DNA of 64,000 nucleotides from Allium sativum (lineage: Eukaryota > Streptophyta > Magnoliopsida > Asparagales > Amaryllidaceae): NCBI GenBank assembly GCA_030737875.1, contig CM060915.1, positions 901,162,177 to 901,226,176 on the forward strand, read 5' to 3'. This document shows, in pieces, positions 21,081 to 32,973 of the stretch; positions within the stretch are counted from its first letter, which is position 1, and each line of letters starts with the position of its first letter. Both the position numbers and the translations under genes were made by a program. A model generated the notes under the pieces. That model was not told the origin of the DNA, made no database searches, and saw only the letters and a program-made list of their open reading frames with translations.

Positions 21081-23099
21081 GGAACTGAGACCTTCACTGA
21101 GGCACGAAACTGGTTAAAGGAGACTGAAGACCTATTCGTTATCTTCGATATGGAGGATCATAGGAAAGTTCAGTTGGCAGAATGGTTGTTGAAAGAGGAA
21201 GCTGCATTTTGGTGGGAAGTCACCAACGCTACCAGACCAATTAAGACTTGGGCAGACTTTAGAGAGAGGTTTGGGCTTAAATTCTTATCGTCAGCAGAAG
21301 CGAACCTTCAGATGGAGAGGTTCCTGGCACTCAAGCAAGGGGACATGTCTGTTAGGGAGTACGTGAATAAGTTTAATCAGCTTGCTCGGTTTGGTTTGGA
21401 CTTAGTCAACACGGCTGAGAAGAAGGCTCTACGATTTGCTCGAGGATTGAGCGAACCACTCCACACTATGGCCATGACTCATGTGCCCATGGGGACGACC
21501 TTTGAAAGCTTGGTGAATATGGCCCTACTTCATGAGGAAGACAAGGGTGACAAAAAGGAGGTTAAGTCTAATGAGACTCAGAACAAGAAGGTTGACTTCA
21601 AGAAGGGAGGCAACAAGAATAACAAGAATAACAAGGGCAACAACAACAATGCTAACAAGCCACGTGAGACGAGGAAGTGCAACTTTTGTGGTATCACGGG
21701 ACATATAGCTAAAGACTGTAGGAGGAAGAAAAGAAAGTTGGGTGAATGCTTTCACTGCGGGGATACTGGACACATCAGTAAGGATTACCCTAAGAAGCAA
21801 GGACAGGGGCTAGGGCAGACACAGCGAGCAGGACCTTCTGGAGGGCAGTTGCAGGCTCTCAACACCACTCCAGCTCTTGACCGAGGTAGTAATATTTCTG
21901 TAGAAAGCCTTGTTTACATTTCTGAATTTCCTGTTCGAACCTTATTTGACTCTGGCGCATCGCATACTTTTATCTCATCTTATATTGTTGAAAATCTACA
22001 CTTAAGTACTAGTCTAGTTGATGATCCCGTTAGTGTTTCAAATCCGATTGGGGGCTCCGCCCATTTATCTATGATTTGTGTTGATTTGAGGATTTCCATC
22101 TTAAGCGTAGAATTCACGTGTAATGCTTATGTTCTTGGATTCATGGGATATGGTTTAATTCTGGGCATGGATTGGTTGTCCAATTATGGAGCTATCCTTG
22201 ATTGTGAACGAAGGGTAGTGAGGCTCATGACACGCCTTGGTAATACCCTTGAAGTTTCTTGTAACCCGAAGGGTCCGGTCATGTTATGTTATCTTGAATC
22301 TCTCGACTCGTCCGTCGACAATCTTCAATCTGTGAGGGTGGTCCGAGAATATCCTGATGTCTTTGAAGAGGTGAAAGGGTTACCCCCTAAACGCGAGATA
22401 GACTTCCGTATTTATCTTGTTGATAATGCCAAGCCAGTCTCATTGCCCGTTAGGCATATGGCCCCGCGAGAAAGAAGAGAGCTCAGTAAACAAATCAAGG
22501 AGTTGCTCGATAAAAATTTCATTAGGCGAAGCATTTCTGAATGGGGTACTCCTGTGGTATTCGCTACTAAGGCGGATGGTTCGCTTCGTCTGTGCGTAGA
22601 TTATCGTGAGTTAAACAAGCTGACGAAGAAGAATAGGCACCCACTACCAAGAATCGATGATCTTTTTGACCAGCTTGTGGGAGCATCTATTTTTTCTCAA
22701 CTCGATCTAGCCACAGGATTCCATCAACTTGGAGTGGCTGAGGATAGCATTGACAAAACTGCGTTTAGGACTCCAGATGGGTTCTTCGAATGGCTCGTCA
22801 TGTCGTTTGGGTTAACGAATGCACCCGCGTACTTTGTAGACCTGATGAGTAGGGTGTTTCGGGAGTTCCTTGACAAGTTCATGGTGGTTTTTGTGGATGA
22901 TATTCTAATCTTCTCAAAGGATGAAGAAGAGCATGCTAGACACCTCAGGGAAGTCATGGATACGCTTAGAGCACACCAGTTAAAGGTTAAGTTCTCCAAA
23001 TGCCATTTTTGGAGGGAGGAAGTTCGGTTTCTTGGGCACGTAGTTTCTAAGCAAGGTTTAGCCGTGGACCCCGCAAAGGTAGTTGCGGTACAAGATTAG
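21081..23099 (+). pseudogene. pol: TE2 copy 1 gag-protease-RT
   Basis: One long open frame (also open leftwards to 21042 by chance). It holds the gag capsid domain, the knuckles [14 protein letters not shown] and [14 protein letters not shown] (last Cys lost), the protease DSGAS motif and RT with FVDD followed by [10 protein letters not shown]. It ends at TAG (23097-23099) where copy 2 has Trp. Among the long segments here, it spans gag to RT with an unchanged RT active site. Confidence 0.93.
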
Positions 23100-23317
23100 A
23101 AAACTCCTAAGAATGCAACAGAGGTGAGAAGCTTTCTCGGTTTGGCGGGCTTTTATAGGAAGTTCATTAAGGACTTCGCTAAGATTTCAGCCCCTCTTAC
23201 TAAGTTAACAAAGAAAAACCTAGCGTTTGCATGGGACATAGAATGTGAGACTGCTTTCCAGAGACTCAAGAGAGCCCTCACCACAGCTCCAGTTTTAGCA
23301 TTACCCGATGGAGGAAA
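23100..23317 (+). pseudogene. pol: TE2 copy 1 RT connection/RNase H start, before frameshift
   Basis: Continues in the frame of the previous segment with [17 protein letters not shown]. Loss of one A in an A-run at about 23317 (five in copy 2, four here) shifts the frame just before the RNase H motif. Confidence 0.9.
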
Positions 23318-24550
23318 ATGTTTACGGTGTACACAGATGCATGCGGCACGGGATTAGGCGCTGTCCTAATGCAAGAAGGAAGAGTGATATGCTATGGGGG
23401 TAGACAACTTAAAGTTCATGAGAAGAACTATCCCACACATGACTTGGAGTTAGCCGCGATTGTTTTTGCACTTAAAGCTTGGCGCCATTATCTCCTAGGG
23501 GAGAAATTCGAGCTGTATACCGACCACAAATCGCTTAAGTATCTCTTTTCGCAAAAAGATTTGAATTTGAGACAGCAGCGGTGGATGGAATTCTTGGCCT
23601 CATATGACTTCGATATAACTTATACCCCTGGCAAGGGTAACGTGGTGGCGGATGCGCTAAGTAGAAAAAGGTTGACTTTGAGCCCCTTATTTGTTGAAAG
23701 AAAAAGTCTAGAGTTTATAGCGACCTTTGATTTTACGCATGCTGTTGAGTCATTGACTGGTACGTTAGCATCTCTTGAGCTGAGACCTACGCTGCTAGAT
23801 CAAGTAGGGACTTCGCAGAAAGAAGACCCAAGGATAGTCGAAATCATGGACAAGTTAATCAGTGGTGAGACATCAAGTCACCTTGGTAGGTATGCCATTG
23901 ATGACAAAGGATGGCTAAGGCGCGATGGAAGGCTATGTGTTCCAATGGTGGGAGACTTAGTAAATAAAGTTCTCGAAGAGGCGCATCACTCGAAGATGAC
24001 TATACATCCCGGAGGGGATAAGATGTACAGAGATATGAAACGCATTTTCTTTTGGGCCGGAATGAAAAAGGACGTGGCAGAATTTGTCTCAAAGTGCATG
24101 GTGTGCCAACAAGTCAAGGCCGAATCTAAGAAGCCCGGTGGGCTATTACATACTTTGGAGGTCCCGCAATGGAAGTGGGAAAGTATCTCGATGGATTTCG
24201 TGGATGGATTGCCCAGGTCGAGGAAGGGGAATACTAGCATATGGGTCATTGTTGATAGACTCACGAAGAGTTCTCACTTTATCCCGGTGAAAATCAAAAG
24301 GACTGCGTCAGGGCTAGCGTCTATTTACCTTCGAGAGATAGTACGGTTGCACGGGGTTCCTTCTAGCATAGTCAGTGACCGTGACCCAATTTTCACTAGC
24401 CAGTTTTGGAACAGTCTACAAGAAGCAATGGGTACGCAACTTAATTTAAGTACAGCCTATCACCCTCAGACGAATGGGCAAACCGAAAGGGTAAATAGAG
24501 TAATAGAGGATCTTTTGAGGCTATGCATTCTTGATTTTGTTGGTACTTGA
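23318..24550 (+). pseudogene. pol: TE2 copy 1 RNase H and integrase
   Basis: New frame after the deletion. RNase H ([29 protein letters not shown]) and integrase follow: [41 protein letters not shown] and TERVNRV. The catalytic Asp, Asp and Glu are all present. It ends at TGA (24548-24550) where copy 2 has Trp (TGG to TGA). Confidence 0.93.
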
Positions 24551-25234
24551 GAAGACCATCTCCCTCTCGTGGAGTTTTCTTATAATAATAGCTACCAAGC
24601 TAGCATAGGGATGGCACCGTTCGAAGCCCTGTATGGGAGACCGTGCAAGTCACCGACTTGTTGGTGGGAGACGACTGACAGACTTATACTTGGGCCCGAC
24701 ATGATACGAGACACTTCTGAGAAGGTGGAGTTGATACGAAGACGAATGAAAGCGGCCCAAGATAGACAGAAGTCTAATGCGGACAAGAGAAGTACAAACC
24801 TAGAGTTCGAAGTCGGAGATATGGTTTTCATAAAAGTCTCTCCTTTGCGCAATGTGGTTCGTTTTGGAGCAATTCGAAAGCTAGCACCGAGATTCGTAGG
24901 ACCGTTCCCTATCACTGAGAGGATTGGGCAGATGGCCTATAAGGTAGAGTTACCTGAGAGGCTGGCCGGAGTACACAATGTCTTTCACGTCTCGCATCTC
25001 CGAAAGTGCCTACATGAGTCAGCTGAGGTGGTTGAGCGAAGCATCCTCGAAGGCGTAGAAGTAGAGAAAGATGCAACGCTGAGGCGAGTTCCTATTCGTA
25101 TCTTAGGGACGGAGATCAAGAAGCTAAGGAATCGCGAAGTCAAGCTAGTCAAAGTATAGTGGAGTGAAGCCCAAGAAGACGCAACTTGGGAAACCAAGGA
25201 GAAGATACGCGGGCTTTACCCATTTCTTTTTTAG
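24551..25234 (+). pseudogene. pol: TE2 copy 1 integrase C-terminus and chromodomain-like tail
   Basis: Same frame as before. It carries the conserved RPCKSPTCWWE, RFVGPFPITERIG and HNVFHVSHLRKC motifs, then a TAG at 25157-25159 (Gln in copy 2), then ATWETKEKIR and YPFLF, ending at TAG 25232-25234. Confidence 0.9.
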
Positions 25235-25824
25235 GGTGCTTTCTCGATCTCTTTTTCCTTTGAGCTTGTAAACCCTTCGTATCATGCTACCTATGTTTGT
25301 TTTGCTAATCTTGTCTTGAGAACCTTAGAACCCTCTTTGGATGTAAACATGTATTTGAAACATGTTATGGTTGATGTTTGCAAATGGTTGCAAGTGTTTG
25401 CAAGTGATTTCTAGTGGATGCATGACACACATTAGGCACTAGATCGGCTCAGACACCTTTACATGTTGCATTTGCATGGGTGTTTATACTTGTACATGGA
25501 TGAACTTGTTATGCTATCACGTGGATGTTGCATATGGATGATATTTGTGCACTCATGTAGAAATTTTAAGTTATGTTAGGAATTTGCATACATGTTGGAC
25601 TCATTACACTAACATATCTTGCATTAAGGAGGTTTACTTAATCAGTAACCGCCCGATCTTTTGCATTAGATAAGTACATATACACACACATACTGCATAT
25701 GTTCATACAGCATTAGAGATCATTTTAAGGACAATGGTTGCTCGTGAATGATGTTGTGAGTAGATGGATGTGGATGGTAGGATGCGTTCTTCCTAACTTA
25801 GAGATTTCGGGGACGAAATCCTTT
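25235..25824 (+). other. TE2 copy 1 3' untranslated region
   Basis: Non-coding. Hairpin at 25628-25653 in GGAGGTTTACTTAATCAGTA followed by ACCGCC: GGTT pairs with AACC in place of the GGTC/GACC of TE3. Confidence 0.6.
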
Positions 25825-25836
25825 AAGGAGGGGAGA
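25825..25836 (+). other. TE2 copy 1 polypurine tract
   Basis: AAGGAGGGGAGA directly before LTR 2. It shows that LTR 2 is a true 3' LTR of copy 1. Confidence 0.93.
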
Positions 25837-25837
25837 A

Positions 25838-28522
25838 TGTAACAATCCGTATTTTAATAACGTGTTATAACCATAAATCCAGACAGAATTAAATTTTAAA
25901 TTAAGAACCAAGGGAAACGGGTTATGCCATTGCGTTCGTCTCGGAATTCTGCATGAAATCGAGTCCGAGTTTTCGAAAATCGGAGTCCGTATGACCAAGT
26001 TATGGCTCCCCAAAGTTTCAGAAATATTCAGAGTTCGAAACAGCTCGAATTCGAATTCAAAATTCGAATTTCAAACGCAGAACAGCCTGGGCAGGAGATT
26101 TCCCGCCCAGATCCAGGTCGACTGGGGAGTCGACTGGGCAGTCGACACCCCCAGGACCAGGTCGACTGCGCAGTCGACTTGGTAGTCGACCTGGTCACCT
26201 AGCCTGTTTTTGAGCTAGATGTATCTGGTCTCGTTGCTTGTCCAGATTCACTCTCTAAACACTATATAAACAACCCCTGACCCTAGACTTTCTATCATAT
26301 TCTTGTCCGACCATATGCTGCTGAAGTTCTGACTGGAAGATAGAGAATAAGGAGGCTATTCAGGACTTTGTTAGTGCTACGTTGGTTTGGGGATTTGCTA
26401 GATATTCTGCTTCTACTCTTTTTGCTTTCTCATTCTCTAGACTACGATCTGTAAGCCCTTTGTCACTCTTAGATTTAAACTGTAAAGTTAACCTGAACAC
26501 GATGTAAACTGAAATTATGCCTAAACATGATAACTAAGTTGGATCTACTCTTGTATATCTTGGATCTATGACTATCACTTTTAAATCTGTTATTTTGAAT
26601 CTAGTTCTTTACACCCCAGATCTATTCATCTAAAATTTTGACTTGTGGAATATCAGTATGAACTTGATTTGGATATATTCATGTTTAATCTAAATCCCCT
26701 TTTACGATCTTTATCTTGCCATGCTTGTGATGTTGTATTTATTGTTGGGGCTACTATCTTATCTCAATCCTTTACCATGTCTATCACCATATTTTGCCAA
26801 GTTGATGTTGAGACCCTATTTCATATGCCTGTTATGTTATAATCATCATGCTTAACTTGTGAACACCTTTGTCATTCTATGATTATCCTGTTTGTGTTAT
26901 TCCCTATTTTGACATGTTGTATTAATGCGAATTCACGTACGTTGGGGATACGTTTTGGGGTAGACTAGACAAACCTGAAATTGGCTATGGAATTGACATG
27001 ATATGACATGAAAATATGACATGAAAACTTGACATGAGAATAAGCTTGAAAACATGAATTTGGGACATGACAATTAGATAACTTGAAAATGGCCAACTCG
27101 AGGTTGGGTTGAATTTGCAACGTAAATCTGCCTAGAACCGCCCGACAAATCCAGTAGTTGCAAATAATAGGACTCAATGTGGGTAGTTGGTCATATAGCA
27201 CTTTAAACCCGAGGTTAGACTAGGTTATGGTGTAAGTCTGCCCGGAACCGCCCGACACATCCAGTAACCGTAACCAAGTCTAATGTGAGAGGTTGGGGTG
27301 CGTTAAGTGAATTAATGCCACGTGGTAGGGTTAAGTCATGGACCCCTTGAATATACTTAACCAATTTGACACGTCGATTTGATAGAGTTAAGTCTTGAAC
27401 TGCTTGTATATATACTTAACCAACTAGATACATGTTTGGGTACGGTTAAGTCATGAACTTTTTAATGACAATACTTAACCCATTAGAAATCCTAGCCACG
27501 TGGTCCCTTTCAGCAGTAACCCACTTAGAAGTATCACGATACTCTGGGGACTAGGTAGGGTGGGGCACGATTACTGGGCTGATTGTAAGCGACCAAGAAT
27601 AACGGCTGAGTAAGGTGCGCCAGTGTAGGTTCAGGCGGACTAGGGTCGTGCACTTAGTCCGGAGTTGAAAAAGTAGGCATGGGCACCCGTAGTACTACAA
27701 TGTGCATGCTTGAATTGTGTCAGTGGTTGACACCCTAGGACCTGATACACCCTAGGGTGGACCTAGCACATGTGACTACATTCCGCGATTGGGCCGTATA
27801 ACACTGACACACGACGAGTAAAGCCGATCGATTAGGATAGACTGTTGGACCCCGTATTGGGTCATTTCATGTTATTGGGTTTAGGGATCATTTCTGGACT
27901 TATACTTGACATGGATTTGGACACTAGTACCGTTAGTGCAGTAAACCTTGTATATGCGATGGCACCCTTATCTTGTTACCTTTTATTATCATGCCAGCCC
28001 AGTTATTATCTTTATGCTTAATCTCAGTTTCTCATGTCCAGTTAACTTTATTAGTTTTTATGCTGATAGTCACTAGGGCTTACCAGTCTTTTTGCCTGAC
28101 CCGTTTTCTTCCACCTCGTTTTCTTTCGTTTCCCCCCCCCCCCCAGGTTCTCAGGGAGGAAACCCCAGCTCTTAGCTTGGACTTTGCTTGCTTTCTGACA
28201 GCTCATGTACGGTTTGGTCTTGAGCTATGCTATGGCTGCACTCATGCTCTTCTTGGGGAATAATATTGGACTGATGTTGTTTTAAGTACTTTGCTTCTTT
28301 AGAACTTGATGTAATGAAATAATGACTTGGTATTTTGATGTAAGAGGTTTTGACTCTATTTTCCACGTAATGAGATTTGGTTAAATTTATATTTGTTGCT
28401 TTATATACTCTATTAATTTATGTTCTGTCTTGTGTTATCTCTGTGCCTGTTTACTAGATAATACCCCTCCAAACCTAGTGCATTCCCTTAGTGAGTGACC
28501 CTAGTAGAGGTGGGTTGTTACA
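25838..28522 (+). repeat. TE2 LTR 2 (shared middle LTR, 2685 bp)
   Basis: Starts TGTAACAATCCG, ends TTGTTACA. It follows a polypurine tract and is followed by a primer site, so it serves both as 3' LTR of copy 1 and 5' LTR of copy 2. Landmarks: GTCGAC array 26110-26192, TATA 26261-26270, donor GTAAGC 26451, hairpins 27095-27294, inverted GGTTAAGT pairs following, and a poly-C tract with CAG at 28144-28146. Confidence 0.95.
26451..28146 (+). other. Candidate intron within TE2 LTR 2
   Basis: Donor GATCT/GTAAGC about 180 bp after the TATA box. The acceptor is a long pyrimidine run (TTTCTTTCGTTT then poly-C) ending CAG/GTTCTCAGG. Length about 1.7 kb. Equivalent pairs: TE3 7633-10538, TE6 52024-53990, TE1 antisense 41606 to 4454 (minus the insertion), TE7 antisense 61583 to 58930 (donor GCAAGT). 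The recurrence in diverged LTRs supports real splice sites. No transcript evidence is available here. Confidence 0.45.
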
Positions 28523-28524
28523 TT

Positions 28525-28536
28525 TGGTATCAGAGC
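28525..28536 (+). other. TE2 primer binding site, internal region 2
   Basis: TGGTATCAGAGC two bases after LTR 2, confirming a second complete internal region. Confidence 0.95.
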
Positions 28537-28713
28537 GGAAGGTTACCAGACTGGGCAAAAGTTTTAAAAACTTTCTGAAAATTATTTTCAAAACCATTTA
28601 TAAAGAAGCATTTTTCAAGAAAAGTTCTATTTTTAAGAAAAGGCTATTCCCCAAAAAGCCATTAGCACTTTCCTTGTTTCCTCGTTTGAATCTTTTTATT
28701 TTTGTTTTTCAGC

Positions 28714-29141
28714 ATGGCCGATCTTAACCTTCCCGAGGGAGTACCCATACCCGGATGGTTCCGAAGGTACTTGGAAGCTAGGGCTAACGATGCGGGCCTA
28801 GCAGACATCCCTCCTCATCCTCCTCCAGTAGCTGCGGTTCCTCCTCCTCCTCCCAGCACCGCCTTCGCCAAAATATGCAAAGACTTTATAGGAATGGGCG
28901 GCAAGAGCTTCCTTGGAACTGAGACCTTCACTGAGGCATGAAACTAGTTAAAGGAGACTGAAGACCTGTTCGTTATCTTCGATATGGACGATCATAGGAA
29001 AGTTCAGTTGGCAGCATGGTTGTTGAAAGAGGAAGCTGCATTTTGGTGGGAAGTCACCAACGCTACCAGACCAATTGAGACTTGGGCAGACTTTAGAGAG
29101 AGGTTTGGGCTTAGATTATTATCGTCAGCAGAAGCGAACCT
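28714..29141 (+). pseudogene. gag: TE2 copy 2 gag N-part, cut by TE4
   Basis: ATG at 28714, MADLNLPEGVPIPGWFRRYL, Pro-rich linker and AFAKICKDF. Stops TGA at 28939-28941 (Arg in relatives) and TAG at 28945-28947 (Trp in relatives) follow. The gag reading continues to about 29141, where it breaks in the middle of the capsid domain at TE4. The last 229 bp (28913-29141) reappear after TE4 at 32745-32973. Confidence 0.92.
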
Positions 29142-31974
29142 GTGACAGCCTGGAATTTCGCTCGATCCGAATCAGTTGTTAAACCGATCTAGACCGTTCG
29201 AAACCCCTAATCGTTTTGAGAACATGACAAATCAGAATGCAGACGGAAGAACATTTCGTTGTTATTACAACAATTCCATCAGATACAAGAATATACAGAG
29301 TATAAATGAATAAATTACATTCGATAAATATCAGAGATTACAATAAATTACATAACAGCGGAAAATAATACAAAGCACAACTGAAGGTGATATACGGATA
29401 CAGAGCTTTCCGGATATCATTCCAGCTGTAAACCAGGATCCTGTGAACATAAATCTGCAAAACCAAAACTACTAACTGCCCGTGTCGAAAATAGGGCACC
29501 CAGAGTTTAGGTTAAAACAATAAACTCCAGGTCAGTCACGTGACTGGTGTGAGAACTAAAACAGTTATTAATATTGGTTTTAAAGTTTGGCAAATCAAGG
29601 GACCACGCCGTATAACACGGAACGGATTTCCTCCCAAGGATACTAGTGCATAGAACAAACAGCGCAATGCTAAATAAAGAAAAAATGAAGCTGTTATAAG
29701 ACCCAGGTCCCATCACACAATGCAACGCAAACCGGAGGATAGGGTTTTCCCTTATAACAGCCAAAGCATGCTTGATACGTTTAAAACACATTATTTGATA
29801 CTATTTTAGGTGTATAGTGTCAAAACACTTTCAATCATAAATATCAATCATAGGCGGCATAGCTACCATCTACTATGTCGCCATACTAGTTCTACAATTA
29901 AAACCGCAATACACGTATTGGAAATTGGATTTCCGTCATGAGTCGAGGGAAGGGGCAAGCTCCTCTCCGCGTTCGAGACACTCTAGCAAATGTTTCAGGT
30001 TTACACACTCTGGACAATCCTGGATCGGTTGGGCCGGTCCTCACTTACGTTAGAGGATTGTTTATTCCTGAACACACGTTTCCCGGTCCTTACAGACCTA
30101 TAATCGAGGCGCCTCATTCCAACAACCACAAAGGTGAAAAGTATATAAATGTCAGGGCTGGTAAGTCACTGACACCACCAAAGCTAGAAAGAAACGTCGT
30201 GTTCTCCCAACAGTCCGTATCCTGTTTTTAACTCATACTGAGGTGTGAGGCTCGCGAATTCACGTTATACACAAAGCTGCCACGTAGGCCGTGCTTTGAT
30301 CATCAACCACAAGACTTTGCTTTTCAACAGAAGCCTTGATTCATGCAACTCAGCGTGCCACACAGGCAGTTCATGCCATGCGATTGATATCTATCGATAT
30401 ATAACCTCTAAGCTCGTATGTCTCAGAGAAGGGCGTTAAGCAAGAGAATAAATTCTTCGCCGCCAAACAGATATATATTTAACGGAAATCAATCAACACA
30501 GAATAAAATCCAATGTCAGACACACAATCCATTTACAAGTTCGTTCTGGGTCTGAACGAAACCGGAGGCACTTTCCTCGCATATCCATCAATCTCCAAGT
30601 ACGTCTGGACGACCACCAACGGATTCCCTCATCTTGGGTGTACATCCCAATCAAGATCATCAGTAATCACCCAAACGATGTGAAGACTTCCGGTCTTTGA
30701 CCACCGTCTTCACCTTCGACATATCGTCGAATCGGTTATTCAGAATGGGTATAAACCCGGATTTTCCGAACAACCCGCGTATATTAAAACAAATGTTAGA
30801 CAAACACAACATACGCCTCATTCCAATTCATATTCTCAGGGAAAGGTTCCCATTAATTTTATCCAAGATAAATTCTTTGAAATTTATCCTTTATTCTTCC
30901 TTTGGATGTCGTTTCAAACCAAATTATGGTTTCCCAAACTAGTCGAGATTAGCGAACCGCACCGAAGTAATTATTTATTTTATTTCCCAATCCCAACCTA
31001 TTCATCCCATGAAGCAAAACGGGTAATACTCCATATCTAATACTATGGTGTTATCGGTAAAATTAATTACCATTTCACGTTCAAATCTAATTAAAGATTT
31101 AACTATCGCTTTGGAGCAAAACTGGTGATACTCCATTCTCGCTCACTTTCTAAATTTGATAATTTAACTTATCAATTCACATTTCAATCTACTTGCAGAT
31201 TCCTTAAAACTCCTTTTACTGGGTTAAAGAACTAGTGTTATTTAAAACCCAGTTCACGATAAACCCAAATCACATTCTATTTAAAACCCATTTCAAATCC
31301 AATTTATTTAATTAAAATAAATGGGTTTTAATTTTTGTTCAAAACTAGTTCATTTCGATAAAATCAATTTTATCTTTTCAAATATGGAGTTTTTCATCCC
31401 AATTTTTCCCAAATCATTTCTTATGATTTTACACAAATTATTGATGTTTTTAATAATTTTATCAAGGCCCGTACAGTCGATTTCCATCAACGGCCATCGA
31501 ACTGCACTTACAACGACCTCTTCCAAATTTGATTTGGACGTATCTCCAAATCCAACCGTTAGATTTCAAATTTATAATATTCGTTAGAAAGCACTTTTCG
31601 ATACGAACCCAACGGTTCCGGTTTTAGGAGAATCCGACGGTCGGATCTCCCGTAATGTCCGTTTGAAATAAATGGTCGAAATCCACGAACTGCCGCGGCG
31701 CGGCACGTTCTATTCAGGCCATTATATGTATAATATATATAATATATATTTCGTCGATTTCTATTTAAAACGGATTTTATAAATCGTTTTAAATTCGTTT
31801 CAAAAACAATTTCAACTTCCATTTCAATTCAAATCAAAATTGAATTCTTCCTTATAAATTCTTTTTAAAATTCATTTCTATTCAATTCAAATTGCAATTC
31901 AATTTGAATTCATTTCAATTCGTTTTCAATTCAATTCGAATTTGTTTTCAATTCAATTCGAATTCGTTTTCAAT

Positions 31975-32150
31975 TCAATTCGAATTCATTTTCAATTCAA
32001 TTCAGTTCCAATTCGTTTTCTATTCAATTCAGTTCGAATTCGTTTTCTATTCAATTCAGTTCGAATTCGTTTTCTATTCAATTCAGTTCGAATTCGTTTT
32101 CTATTCAATTCAGTTCGAATTCGTTTTCTATTCAATTCAATTCAAATTGT
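31975..32150. repeat. 27-bp minisatellite in TE4
   Basis: Repeats of a 27-bp unit built on GTTCGAATTCGTTTTCTATT and TCAATTCA, preceded by looser variants from about 31870. The period is a multiple of three without stops, which creates overlapping artificial open frames (9-residue repeats). Confidence 0.9.
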
Positions 32151-32550
32151 AAAAACGAATATAATCGATATAAATATCGTTCGCGTCAAAAATAGCGCAT
32201 CTCTAATCAACACGGCTTTATATATTTCAATAATTCCGTTATTCTATTCAACAAATGAATATTTATTCTATTCAATATGTGAATCTATATTTTTGTCAAC
32301 ACACGACTAATCTCAACGAATGAGTATTGTCCATATGTGACTATTTTTGTTATTTAATATATTTTATAAAAATTATGGTATCTATCGTTTGTTTTAAAAT
32401 CAGACTTCAACCGTAAATTAGTAAGAGAACGATTCCCTGAATATTAACCCCGAAGGCCGAGACCAACATCAGATCCATATTCAGGAGACCACTCATCTTA
32501 TCTATTTTCCAGTTAGTTTCTAATTTCAAATATGATAAAGATGTAAATAT

Positions 32551-32744
32551 TATTGTTAAAATATTTCGTTCAACACATGACTAATCTCAACGGATGAGTA
32601 CTGTCAACACATGAACCTTTATTTTATAGTGATAAAAATATAAATTTTATTGTTAAAATCTTTCGTTCAACACATGACTAATCTCAACGGATGAGTACAG
32701 TCAACACATGAACCTTTATTTTCTAATATTCTTTATTTTCTAAA
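32551..32744. repeat. Two copies of a roughly 97-bp repeat in TE4
   Basis: ATTGTTAAAATATTTCGTTC at 32552 and its near copy at 32649, each followed by CAACACATGACTAATCTCAA and a GATGAGTAC block. A more diverged copy of the second block lies near 32298. Confidence 0.8.
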
Positions 32745-32973
32745 TTGGAACTGAGACCTTCACTGAGGCACGAAACTGGTTAAAGGAGATTGACGACCTG
32801 TTCGTTATCTTCGATATGGAGGATCATAGGAAAGTTCAGTTAGCAGCATGGTTGTTGAAAGAGGAAGCTGCATTTTGGTGGGAAGTCACCAACGCTACCA
32901 GACCAATTGAGACTTGGGCAGACTTTAGGGAGAGGTTTGGGCTTAAATTCTTATCGTCGGCAGAAGCGAACCT
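32745..32973 (+). repeat. 229-bp gag duplication, right copy
   Basis: Colinear with 28913-29141, same length. It differs at several bases, including the two stops present only in the left copy and GAG versus GAC in the MEDH/MDDH motif. Confidence 0.9.

Larger units (their letters stand above)
29142..32744 (-). mobile_element. TE4: 3.6-kb insertion, probably a truncated antisense LTR
   Basis: Its left end reads TGTGACAGCCTGG (T at 29141 shared), like an LTR terminus; ACAGCGGAAAAT near 29357 resembles the antisense form of the TTTTCCGCTGTT found near the poly(A) region of TE3, so the LTR probably lies on the minus strand. The right end (TTTTCTAAATT) does not look like an LTR end, and no short target duplication is present. 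Instead, 229 bp of gag lie on both sides. No gag-pol coding was seen inside. Short open frames (29938-30231, 31892-32310) are judged chance. Confidence 0.6.

Noticed and set aside
31892..32310. Two overlapping open frames with nine-residue repeats (FVFYSIQFE type)
   Set aside because: They are the direct result of a 27-bp AT-rich tandem repeat without stops in a transposon; no start context, no family and several frames open at once.
29142..32744. TE4 as a clean solo LTR
   Set aside because: Only the left boundary looks like an LTR end; there is no 5-bp duplication and the flanks carry a 229-bp duplication instead.
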